64,000 bases of DNA, from contig NW_004955487.1 in the NCBI RefSeq assembly GCF_000276665.1, positions 3,648,506 through 3,712,505 of the forward strand, read 5' to 3'. Under the pieces are notes generated by a model. It was not told the origin of the DNA. It did not search any database and worked only from the letters and a program-made list of their open reading frames with translations. A program made the translations under genes and the position numbers. Shown here piece by piece: positions 1 through 10,319 of this stretch; position 1 is the stretch's first letter; the number at the start of each line of letters is the position of its first letter. The stretch is from Chinchilla lanigera. Taxonomy: Eukaryota > Chordata > Mammalia > Rodentia > Chinchillidae.

Positions 1-50
1 GGAAGGAAGGAAGGAAGGAAGGAAGGAAGGAAAGAAGGAAAGAAGGAAGG
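1..50. repeat. (GGAA)n microsatellite
   Basis: Near-perfect GGAA units from the window edge, so the tract probably extends further left. Confidence 0.95.
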
Positions 51-2559
51 GAACAAAAGAAAACTAAGTTTCTGGCCTGATTTGTAATCAAGGCTGGCAT
101 ACCTACGCCACGATGATCTTGCTCTTCAGTTTCAGCATTCACAGAGGGTCCCTGCCCTCACAAGGGATCATGTAGAATATGGATTTTGGAGTCTAGAGCC
201 CAAAATTCTCAGCCATGTGGCCATTTTACCAGAGTCACTGGGCTGTAACATGACAGCCAGCATTTCTGAAACTGGTAATCTAGTTCTAGACATGGAAAAG
301 CTTAAAATTCAGTTTTATAATGTCTCCAGTAGTATTCCTCTTATTTTTTTTCCCACAAGAAATGGAGGCAGCTTAGTGGTAGGTGACAAATGCAGGTTTG
401 CTGTTATTGTTAAAGAGCATGCATTAAATGTAATCCTCCAACTGCAAAGCACTCAACCATTGTGACTTATTTTTGTAGTCACTGCGTTGGACAGAATGGA
501 GACGAGTGCTTGAGTTTCTAGAGACAGACCAAGGAGCAGGAAAGGAAGTTGCCTGTTCTCTGCAATTTTTCTTTTTCTGAGTGCATGCTTAGATGCTGCT
601 TTTCCTAGAGTTACAAAAAATAAATGTCTCTCTACCACTGGGCCTCCGCCTCTTCCTATAAGTAACCCACTGTCCACTGACTCCCGAAGACTAGCTTTGT
701 GAGCTGGGCAGACTCCTTCAAGCCACATAGTGAAGTAAAAAAGAATAAGATCCAGAGGAATCCAAAAGAGAAGCTTTTCCAGACTTACAAACTGTTGACT
801 CTTTCCTGTGAGAGCTGTGAATGCTGGGAAGTTCTTCTCAAGGTGTCCAATGGATAAGACAAGCTCATTCTGTCTCAGGAATGGACATGTGGCCGGGACA
901 CAGGGCAGAGATGCTCACTGGGGCTCACCACAGCAGAGGTGACTTGAATGGAGGCCTCTGTGACTGCAGGACCTCATATATTTACAACCTGGCACACGGC
1001 TGTTCTCTAGCCATTTAATCTGGCATCAATCACAAATAATAGTTCTATTGAGTTCAGTAAAGTCAATACTTCCTGCACTCTTTAATTGAAGCCCAGCTTC
1101 AGTAGAAAGTATTCTTTCTTCAATGCTTTCAAAGTCTATTGAGTTAAATCAGATTTACAAGGCAATATTATTCCCAAGTTGCTCAGAGTAGGCACTTATC
1201 TCAGATTCTCTCTTTGCTGAGGAAATGCACCTGCCAACCTGAGTAGCATTTTCTTAAAGGAATAAAAAAATTAATTTGGTCAAATACTTACAACTCGGAC
1301 CTCCTGGGGATGATCATGAAATACTGACATCTTTGGGCCACCCAGGTGCCGGGCCACAAGCTACTTATTCTAATCCCCTTGCAAAATCAAGAAGTGAAAA
1401 CAGCATTTTAGAGCACCTCCTAGCCTATAAGCGGCCAGAGATAACGTCAACTCTGGTTGCCATGTTATAAGTGGGTGAACAGTAATTTCATTGTACCTGG
1501 GGTTTCAAACTCAGAGAAACATGATTAGAGGAAAGAAAAGATTGTGTATCTGTGACTTTATCATATTACAAAAACAACACGTTTCAGGGTAGGAAAAAAC
1601 AGAGGCAAATGAAAGTCAGAAATAGTCACCATACCAGACACGGTCTTCACTGACATCTCCGTGTATGTATTTCCAGGAAGATTTTTGTATTCACACGTAC
1701 ATATTCTTACCCAAGTGGGGTTGTAATAGAAGTAATATTTTATAGCCTGTTTTGCCTTTCTTAATGTAAAGCTTTGTGAACACTACCAATAAATACTCAT
1801 CTATAAAATGTTTAACTGCTTGGATAGTATTTCCATGTAGGTGGGCCATATGCATTTAAAGAATTCCACTGTCGTCAGATTCTTAGGAAATCCCCAATTT
1901 CGAATATCATGAATAACATTTCATGAAAATTACAAGTTTTCCTCTACACCTCAATTATTTCCTCAGGATAATGCCTAGCTGTGGCCTTTATAAATACATA
2001 CTACTATTTTTGTGAGCCAAACTGTCCTCTAGAAAAGTAACACCAAGTCACACCCCTGTCCCACGAAGAGAAGTGACACTTCCATAATTATCATTATCGT
2101 AGGTGAGGAATGCCACTTAAGTTTCGTGTGTTGAATAAGGAGCAGCTTGAGCTTTTTTCTCTATTTGGGTTAGCTATGAACTGCACCAGGCTCGGGCTGC
2201 TAGCACAGAGGGGACCACCCTCAAGTACTGGAAGCTGCCTCCTTGCCCACTTCTATGATCCCAGGGAAAGGGCGCAATTGTTTTTGCCCTGGGCACGCAG
2301 AAGACTGGCCAGTGCCTAAGAGAGACGAGCTGGGAAAACAAGGCAATTGCACCCAGGTGGCCAGGGACTGAACACGCATGTGCAGGCTGTCGAATACCCT
2401 GAGGAGCAGGACCAGGGCTCGCACATCTGCCCAGCCTCGCCGGGGAGTGACTTCTGCCTGGCCACAGAGAAGACTCTTGGTTTCAGATTCTGCCCTGCGA
2501 TTAATCCCATCTATGCCTGCAGCTGCTGGGGAGACTTAGAAGGTTGTGGAAGGATATAG
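51..2559. other. Unannotated sequence
   Basis: AT-rich single-copy-looking DNA. Open frames are all under 95 codons, without convincing splice sites. I see no recognisable repeat, RNA or promoter. Confidence 0.5.
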
Positions 2560-2561
2560 GA

Positions 2562-2748
2562 AAGTCACGGGCACTGGGCACACCCATAATCCCAGCACTC
2601 TGGAAGGCTGACACAGGAGGATCACAAGTTTGAACCCAGTCAAGCAACTCGGTGACTTAGCAAGACTTTGCCTCAAACTAAACACACACTGGGGATATAG
2701 CTCAGTGTGGAGGACCTGGGCTCAATCTCCAATACTGAAAAAACAATT
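2562..2748 (+). mobile_element. B1+ID composite SINE
   Basis: A B1-like left part (cataatcccagcactctgg, ggctgacacaggaggatc) is followed by an ID-like tRNA-derived right part (ctggggatatagctcagtg) and a short A-rich tail. Diverged and old. Confidence 0.75.
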
Positions 2749-2976
2749 GACTTTTCAAAGAGCGTGTGCCATGTTAATTATTAATCACTGACTATCATTG
2801 GTAATTATTTATAATCAATCACCATAACTTTCTGTATTATTTAACATTAATGTTGACATGTTCTATGCTAATGATATATAATATTTGAATATATTTGGTA
2901 TTGTGTGGCTCATAATTATATATTAATATCTTGTATAATATATCATGCTATATGTGGCAATATTATGTGTTTTTGG

Positions 2977-3138
2977 GTTTTGTTTTTTTTTTATCTTTTT
3001 GAGACAAGGTCTCGCTATGCAGTTCAGGCTGGACTTTAGCTCACTTTGTAGCTCAGGCTGGTCTCGAACTCACAACAATCCTCTTGCCTCAGCCTCCCCA
3101 AGTGCTGGGATTACAGGCGTGTGCCACCACACCCAGCC
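2977..3138 (-). mobile_element. B1 SINE, antisense
   Basis: A poly-T head, then gagacaaggtctcgctatg, the repeated 'ctcaggctgg' module and agtgctgggattacaggc: the reverse complement of a B1 with its internal duplication. Confidence 0.85.
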
Positions 3139-3354
3139 CAATATTATGTGTTATATGCATATGTGCATGTTATGTGTTATAACCGTATGGTATTACATGT
3201 GTTATATACTTTGATAGTATACACAATATTAATACACCTTCCCATTGTATGTCAGTGTATAATACCATAAAATTATAAGCAACTGTTCATTACTAGCTAT
3301 CATTAATATTATTATAAATCATATTATTTATAGATATGACCTTATTTACCAAAG

Positions 3355-3514
3355 AGCTCTCATGATGCACACCAGTAATCCCAGGACTCTGGGAGGCTGA
3401 GGCAAGAGGATCACAAGTTCAAGTCCCAGCTGGGTAATTTAGAAAGACCCAATTTAGAAAAAGTTAAGGATGTACATAGCTCAGTGCAAAAGTTCTAACA
3501 AAAAAAAAAAAAAA
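3355..3514 (+). mobile_element. Degenerate B1+ID composite SINE
   Basis: Recognisable ggaggctgaggcaagaggatc, then a decayed tRNA-like part (tgtacatagctcagtgc) and an A tail. Confidence 0.65.
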
Positions 3515-4669
3515 TCATGAAAGGAACCAAGTTACCCCTGAGATGGCTTTTCTAACACACAGGATAGTCCTGAACCTTTCTCTGTGGCTGTGGTCCTTGG
3601 CCTGCAGGTCCCCCATGCTCATGACAATGGCTGGGGAACCAAAGGAGTCACCACACTGAAATAATGGCCCCCAGCCTAGTTACACATTGTGTGGTACTGA
3701 GATAAATCAGCTTTGAAATAAAAGATCAAGGTAATATGCAAAATAGCTGACTAGAAGAATCCACACCTTTCTGTGACCACAGCTGGGCCTGCAGCAGGAG
3801 GCAGGGTGGGGGACACAGGGCTCCATGTGTCGACCCCATGTGCACCCTGGCTCCACAAGTCCCTGCACTGGGACAGCAATAACATATGACCCTCTCTTTC
3901 CCTCCAGCACCATCTCTAGGAACAGAATGTTGGCCTCGGTTCTCAACATACAGTGCATTCTGTGCAAGCCCAGGGCGTGTTGCACACTGGGGCATCCCAC
4001 TGATGAAGGAACCCAGGATTGCACACACACACACACACACACACGCATGCACACACACACACGTCTGTTGTTTTCCAAACTAATTTTGATAAAGAACTTT
4101 TTAAAACTGACCTTATCCAGTCTTCCTAGTCGTGTCACAGCCCCTTCCCAAGATCCACCTTTGCCCGTAGTTTTTTTTTGCCACCTGCTAAGGCCATCAA
4201 GTTACCAGGAAGGGATCTCCCCAAGGACATCTCTGGCTCCTCATGGAACCACTGCTTTCCTTAGTAGGTGGAGTGAGGATTACAAATGAAGTGTGGGCCA
4301 ACACCTTTATCCATAAACAGTGAATAAAGGGATTTCTGAAATGCTATCAGGCTGAAAGCCACTTCCTCTAGAAATGCCTGGCCCAATGTGGTATCCATCA
4401 TGGCTTGAATATTCAAGAAAAGAAAATGACCTTCAGACTCTCTTGTCAACATTGTAGACTAATTAGCTGCAGGCTTGTAATTCTGCAAAAACATAATATT
4501 TTCTTCCACATGAACTAGAAAAAGAAATTGGGTGTGAAATTACTAAGCTTTGCAGAAGGCTTCCTTCGAGGAAAAGCGAGTAGAATGACTGGGTACAGAT
4601 CAGAAATCAAGCACAGTCTCCTTGAGCAGCAGGGTGAGACCCTAAAAGGTCAGGCTGATACCTCAAAAA
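3515..4669. other. Unannotated sequence with one (CA)n tract
   Basis: The ORFs at 3707-4289 on both strands run through the CA repeat and look like chance. No gene is recognised. Confidence 0.5.
4021..4062. repeat. (CA)n microsatellite
   Basis: Alternating CA, interrupted once by cgcatg. Confidence 0.95.
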
Positions 4670-4680
4670 TCCCTGCCACA

Positions 4681-4768
4681 TGGGCCGGGGATACAGTTCA
4701 GTGGCACAAGTGCCTGCCTGGCAAGGGCAAGGTCCTGAGTTTATTCCCGGTATCAAAAAAAACAAAAG
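4681..4768 (+). mobile_element. ID-like SINE with target-site duplication
   Basis: The tRNA-derived body (ggccggggatacagttcag, gcctgcctggcaagg) and A tail are flanked by direct repeats tccctgccaca at 4670-4680 and 4769-4779, so both insertion edges are defined. Confidence 0.9.
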
Positions 4769-4779
4769 TCCCTGCCACA

Positions 4780-5466
4780 AAACTTCTGGACCTTGGCCAG
4801 ATCCCTCCTCACCACAGGTTGGATGGGAGACCCTGAAATTGCTGCTTAATTCAATGGAAGTTATTTTCATTTTTAATGAAAACAATCATAATTCAATTTT
4901 ATATGTCAGGCTTTCCACCCATAATTAATCCAGTGGAACCATTTCTATCCTCCCAGAACAGTTTATTAGCAACTGAATCAAGGACTGCAGCTCTGAGACC
5001 CTCTTCCTTCCACTGAGTCTCAAGTTGTACAAAATATTTTAATGCTTGCTCCCAGATGATTACAAGAATAAGCAACAGCTACACGAAGCATTGATGTTCA
5101 CTGAGTGAGTGACATGCATTGGAATTTTAAAAGAATAACCTAATGGTTAAAGTCCAACCTTGTTAGATAACCTAACATCTATGATGAAAATCCATGCCCT
5201 GCAAACAGCAAAAAGAACCCCATGTGACAAAAATAAGGTTTCTACAAAGCACGTGGATAAAACCTCAGAGCAGCAGGACATGAAAATGTATCCATCTGGT
5301 AATAACGGAGTTCTTGCATTCTATGAAAATGCTTTAAAGTTTTATATAATTCAAATGAAATCTACTATTACTACCAAAATCCATGTACACAGCTAGATGA
5401 TGATCTTCAAATATGAGCTATGGTTTTTAAAAATGCAGTGTGTGTTCAGTAAAACTATTTTTATTT
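4780..5466. other. Unannotated AT-rich sequence
   Basis: No repeat or gene recognised. A 78-codon ORF at 5160-5396 has no supporting signals. Confidence 0.5.
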
Positions 5467-5920
5467 CAGTAAAAGACTCATTGTTATGAATTGCCCCCAA
5501 AACACTGCTTCCCTTCAAAAACTTGTATCCTTTCATCCTTGCCACTTTCTGTAGCAGCTCTGACATCATCGTTCCTGAGGGTCTTTAGCTGCACTCTCCT
5601 GGCTCCCTCAGTGTTCTGAAGGGACAAAACATTTCCCTTTCAGGGCATTGTGACTTTGGGGAAGAACCAGAGGTCACACAGGGGCAGATCCAGTGACTAA
5701 GGTAGATGAGGACGCAGTGTCATGTTTTTACAAGCTGCCTTTCTGTTGGCTGTTGGATGGCACTCAGCAGCAGCAGTCACCATATCACACCTCATGAAGA
5801 CACTCAGGAAAGAGGCCTCCTGAGCTGGTGCAGAAAGTGGCAAGAACAGTGAGATACACACCCTCAAAGGAAGGGGAGGATTATGAGACAGATTCATGAC
5901 AATGTGTCTTTTACCCCAAT
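5467..5920 (+). mobile_element. Foldback (long-TIR) element, copy 1
   Basis: The ends read cagtaaaagac...ttgttatgaat and ...catgacaatgtgtctttta, and the outer ~100 bp on each side are diverged reverse complements of each other (a 'gccactttctg.agcagctc' module occurs in both arms). Similar to the copies at 14.7 and 39.7 kb. The middle includes tttggggaagaaccagagg and tcatgtttttacaagctgcc. Probably a non-autonomous DNA transposon; family not named. Confidence 0.65.
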
Positions 5921-6098
5921 AAATTGTTTTAAATATTCTTCTTATTTTTCAGTCAGCCCTATAATCGAAGCCTCCCTTCAGGTTGTACTTCTGTTTCCTA
6001 TCCACACCATACCCACTGTCACCACACTTTGGGTAAGAAGACCATGCTTATCGTATCCTTTGGGAAATTTCAAATTATTTAAAACTATGAACACCTTG

Positions 6099-6114
6099 AA
6101 TCTCTCTCTCTCTC

Positions 6115-6151
<37 letters not shown>

Positions 6152-6180
6152 TTTTCTCTGTCTCTGTCTCTCTCTGTCTC

Positions 6181-6212
<32 letters not shown>

Positions 6213-6252
6213 CCTTTTTCTCTGTCTCTGTCTCTCTGTCTCTGTCTCTCTT

Positions 6253-6305
<53 letters not shown>
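6099..6305. repeat. (CT)n / (CTGT)n microsatellite
   Basis: About 200 bp of CT with interspersed TCTG blocks. It creates long false ORFs of Ser/Leu or Arg/Glu on both strands. Confidence 0.95.
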
Positions 6306-7305
6306 GACATGAACCCTGCAATAATTATATGGATATACAAGGCTTGCACTAATCCAGGAAAGATCGACAATGGCAGTGAGCACTCTAGGGACAGATGACA
6401 TGGCAGTGGCTGAAGTCCCCATGAGGCTGGAAGAAGAGGCCATGGCCAGGTGACAACGGCTAGGGGAAGAGTCAGCATCTGGTGCAGTGGACCACAGTGT
6501 GTGGTTGCACATTTCTAGGTTGGGATGCAGTGTGAGCAGCTTTATGTCTGAGCTTAGAGGCTGTGTCTGGAACAGTGCAACCAGAAAACCATTGGCCATT
6601 CACCCAGACATGGGCTGGAGATGGGACCAAGGCCTAGGGTGGTTTCAGGTTTATATCAGTGGATTGACTTTTGTTTCAGAAGAAGTCAAGGGTGAGTTTG
6701 GGATGTGGAAGCCTGGTTGCTGAGGAGGGGACAGCAGGGAAGCTGGTCCAGAGAGATCCAGCCCTCCTTGGAGCATCCTCTGCCTTTCTGTTGAGCTCTA
6801 TCTTCCTCCATCCAAAATAACCCTAAAATAATCTAAAACAGACAAGTGCAGGCTTCCTGTCATGCTTTCAAATCAGTTTTCCATAAGAGCAGAAGGTAAA
6901 CAACTCAATGACTTCTGAACAAGTTGAATATGCAAATATTTAAAATCATGGTTATTAAAACTCATAATTCAGTCTCTGCAGTCTGCCGTAGCCTTTATTA
7001 AAGAAGTTTCTCAATACTTGCACGGTATATATTGTGAGAGAGGAGGCAATGACATTCACTGCTGGCTCTGAGATCATTCCCCTTCCTTTCAAACACATAA
7101 ACACTGCATATTTATATTGTAAAGGACAGGATGAGTTATGCTATATTACTTTTCAATAACCTTAGATGAATTCAATAAGCTGATTATGAATATAATAAAT
7201 CTCAGTTTATTAAAATAATGCTATCTGTTGGGTAAAGTGACAAGTTATTCAGTCAAGTAAGGAATATACTAATGTTTGATATATAAATATTTTTTAATTG
7301 ATCAC
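6306..7305. other. Unannotated sequence
   Basis: The left half is of mixed composition and the right half AT-rich. No gene or repeat recognised. Confidence 0.5.
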
Positions 7306-7720
7306 GTGTGTTTATCAACTTTCCTATTGCTGCGACAAAATACCCTATTCACACAAATTAAAGAAGTTTATGTTGGCTCACAGCTTTGGAGGATTCAATC
7401 CATGGATGGCTGACTTCAGGGCAGAAACAGCATGGCAGAAGAGTGTGGTGGAGGAAAACTGCTCACGCCAAGGCAGCCAAGAAGCAGAGAGAATAAGGAG
7501 GAGCTGGGGAGGGAGACAGACCCTCCTAAGACATGCAACCCCTTTTATCCACCTCCTGTAGGCCCTGCAGCACTTTTTAGCTCTGAACTCAAAAATGAAT
7601 GAATGCACTGACCATAGAGCATCCCTTTGATCCAATTGCCTTTCAGAAGTCCTGCTTCTAAAGGGAGAGTCTCCAGAGCCATCATAAATCTAAACAATAA
7701 CGTCATGGTTTCCCATTTGT
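7306..7720 (-). mobile_element. MaLR-type LTR, antisense
   Basis: Starts tgtttatcaactttcc, then gctgcgacaaaatacc, a 'ggctcacagctttggagg' block and 'agaccctcctaag'. It matches the reverse complement of the sense copies at 31.0 and 47.1 kb (their ends read ...tattgtgtccagcaacgag). This is the terminal repeat of an ancient non-infectious retroelement; no internal coding region is present. The right edge is approximate. Confidence 0.65.
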
Positions 7721-7838
7721 TTTGGTGTCCATGAAGTCAAACTTATCATCTACTATCCACATCAGATACATGAGAAAACTACAGGCAAGCATCATTCTGC
7801 TCACACATGTCTCATCATGACATAAAGAAACCAGCAGA

Positions 7839-7923
7839 GGGGCTGGGGATTTAGCTCAGCGGCAAAAGCGCCTGCCTGGCAAGCGCAAGGTCGTGAGTTC
7901 GGTTCCTGGTACCGGAGAAAAAC

Positions 7924-7966
<43 letters not shown>

Positions 7967-7970
7967 AAAA
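7839..7970 (+). mobile_element. ID-like SINE with 15-bp target-site duplication
   Basis: A nearly intact tRNA-derived body with A box (tagctcagcgg) and B box (gtgagttcggttcc) plus a long A tail. Flanking direct repeats aaagaaaccagcaga lie at 7824-7838 and 7971-7985. Low divergence from the 9.2 kb copy suggests fairly recent insertion. Confidence 0.95.
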
Positions 7971-7985
7971 AAAGAAACCAGCAGA

Positions 7986-8736
7986 ACTTAATCAGGAGCC
8001 AAGCTCAACTGCAGGGTCAGGGATGAGACAGCTGCTGTCCTAGATGCACTCTCCTCTCTCATACACAGTGCTTTACAGTTGCAGGATCTCATTTGTTTCA
8101 TCAGAGCACTTCTGCACATCCTACAAGCTACCTTTGTGCAGGCAAAGTGCAAAGCAAGGGGAAGAGACAATCTGGACCTCAACGCTAGAGACTTCTCAAA
8201 AGGCCACAGGCCTGAGTTCTGTTGTGGGAGAAATAAAGGAAGAAGAAAGCTGCATAAGAAAGAGAGAAACTGAACATGTTCCTTCAACTCAGAATACCAA
8301 GGGCTAGATAATGCTTTGAAATTAGTATAACAAATTGAAAAACTGAAAAACTAGCAAAATTTTAATAAGCAAGTGACAAAACAAGTAATGAATAGTAGAA
8401 AAATGGGTAAATTACAATAAATTCACAAAAAGGAATACAATCTACGACAACTATAGGTACATCATAAAACATCGTGTTGAGGGAAAAACCTAAATTCCAG
8501 AAGATAGCAACTATGTTTCACCTTGTTTACAAAGCCCAGAAATAGCCCAAATGAAATATGCTTCTAGATTTATATAATATACAGTAAAACCTTAGGTTAC
8601 TAGCAACTTGTCCTGCAAGAGATTCACAACATGAGCAAATATTTCTAATAAATTTAACTTGATAAGTGAGAAATATCTTGCAATATGGGTATTATGTGAT
8701 GCTGAATATTAAATGATTACAACTGAACCAATTGTT
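7986..8736. other. Unannotated sequence
   Basis: AT-rich on its right side. Overlapping short ORFs on both strands near 8.0-8.3 kb have no gene signals. Confidence 0.5.
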
Positions 8737-8738
8737 CC

Positions 8739-8780
<42 letters not shown>

Positions 8781-8800
8781 CCTCTCTCTCTCCCTCTCAT
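8737..8800. repeat. (CT)n microsatellite
   Basis: Alternating CT with a few CCCTCC interruptions. Confidence 0.95.
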
Positions 8801-9176
8801 TCTCTGTGGGATTGTGTGTGATCGTCTCCCAACAGCAAGAGATTATGGAGATTTCTTCTTCAGAGGAGGAAGAGAAGAAAGGAAGAGGAATCCCTCACTT
8901 CAAATGAGATTAGGGGGGTATGTAAAATGTGGGCAACAGCGCAAAATTTTGTAGAAAAGCAGCACCCAAATAAGGCTGCAGCAATGCAAGTGATGAATCT
9001 GGTTACAACAATTCCATGTCATTTTTCTGCAAAATTCTCAAAAGGAGGCAAAAGCAAGTGTTACTAGATAGGTTCCTTGTTAAAATTGCGTGAAAAGAGA
9101 AAGATTCCATCAAGCCAATTGATAACAGTGATTCTATTAGTGATAGTGAACATTATCCTATACAATGACCCTCCTC

Positions 9177-9291
9177 TGGGGCTGGGGATTTAGCTCAGTG
9201 GCAAAAGCGCCTGCCTGGCAAGCGCAAGGTCATGAGTTTGGTTCCCGGTACCGGAGAAAAACCAAAAAAAAATAAAAAATAAAAAAAAATA
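9177..9291 (+). mobile_element. ID-like SINE with target-site duplication
   Basis: Almost identical in its body to the 7.8 kb copy. Direct repeats accctcctc at 9168-9176 and 9292-9300 flank it. Confidence 0.95.
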
Positions 9292-9551
9292 ACCCTCCTC
9301 CCTCTTGTCTTCCTCATATCATCCACAAATGTTTTCAAGATAAGTGCAGATTAATTTATTTGTCTTTATATCTTGTATTTTTTTATTAATTATACTACAG
9401 TATTGTAATCATTTTTGTATGAATATTTTGGTGTTGTGGAACAAATCATCAGAGTTTCCATTATTTTTATGGGGTAATTCACTTTGATATACAAGTGCTT
9501 TGGATTACAAGCATGTTTCTGAAATGAATTATGCTCACAAAACAAGGTTTT

Positions 9552-9929
9552 ACTGTATTACATTTCTAGGACTGCCACAATAAAGTATCAGAAAATTGTT
9601 GCTTAAGAGACAGAAATGTATTATCTCAAAGTTCATAAAACTGAAATTCTGAGATGTAGGTATTGCTCTTTTTCAAGGATGTGAGAAAAAGTCTGCCCCA
9701 TGCTACTTTCCTTGGCTTATAGATAGTCCCCCTAATGTCCACATATTATCCTTGCTGTGTGCATCTTTCTCTAAATCCCTCCTATTTATAAGGACCCTGT
9801 CCTGTTGGACTGGAGACCACCCTTATGACTTCTGTAAAGGCCTTATCTCTCAAAAAAGTCACATACAGGCCACTGGGGTAGGATTCCAACACATGAAATT
9901 GGGGAAAGACATAAGTCAACCCATAACAA
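9552..9929 (-). mobile_element. MLT1-like MaLR LTR, antisense
   Basis: Starts tgtattacatttctaggac, contains cttataaggaccctgtc and ends gtcaacccataaca, the layout known for reversed MLT1 LTRs. Its TG...CA ends are preserved. Confidence 0.8.
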
Positions 9930-9989
9930 ATAAATCCACGATAAAACTGTTGCAAAAGCTCAAGTGGATGGATAAATATACAACTGAGA

Positions 9990-10312
9990 GGCTGGCTCCA
10001 GGGCAACAGAGGAGGCAAGTTGCCCAGGCTGATATCTGACTTGCCGTTAGGAGGTGGGCCTAGTCAGAAGAGGTGGTTCACTCGAGGTGTTACCCAGAAA
10101 GTTGTATTGCCCCTCCCACCTCCTCCATTTCTCTCTCTGCTTCCTGTTCCCAATGATGAGAGCAGCTCTTACTGTCAAGCCCCTCTCCCATGCCATCCTG
10201 CCTTGGAAACAGCCAACTGTGGACTGAAACGTGAACCAAAGAAAACCTCTTCTCCTTTAAGGTGTGGATGGCAGGTATTGTGTCCCAGCAACAAGCAAGT
10301 GACTGAGACAGC
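9990..10312 (+). mobile_element. MaLR-type LTR, 5'-truncated
   Basis: Sense-orientation 3' part: gtggactgaaacgtgaacc, then ggtattgtgtcccagcaac and a degenerate end (gtgactgagaca). The left edge is approximate. Confidence 0.6.
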
Positions 10313-10319
10313 TTTTATC

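Noticed and set aside
5978..6599. Long Arg/Glu and Ser/Leu ORFs over the CT repeat
   Set aside because: Low-complexity translation of a microsatellite, open on both strands.
7839..7920. tRNA gene (A and B boxes present)
   Set aside because: It is an ID-like SINE: A tail, target duplications and many sister copies, with no proper acceptor-stem pairing seen.
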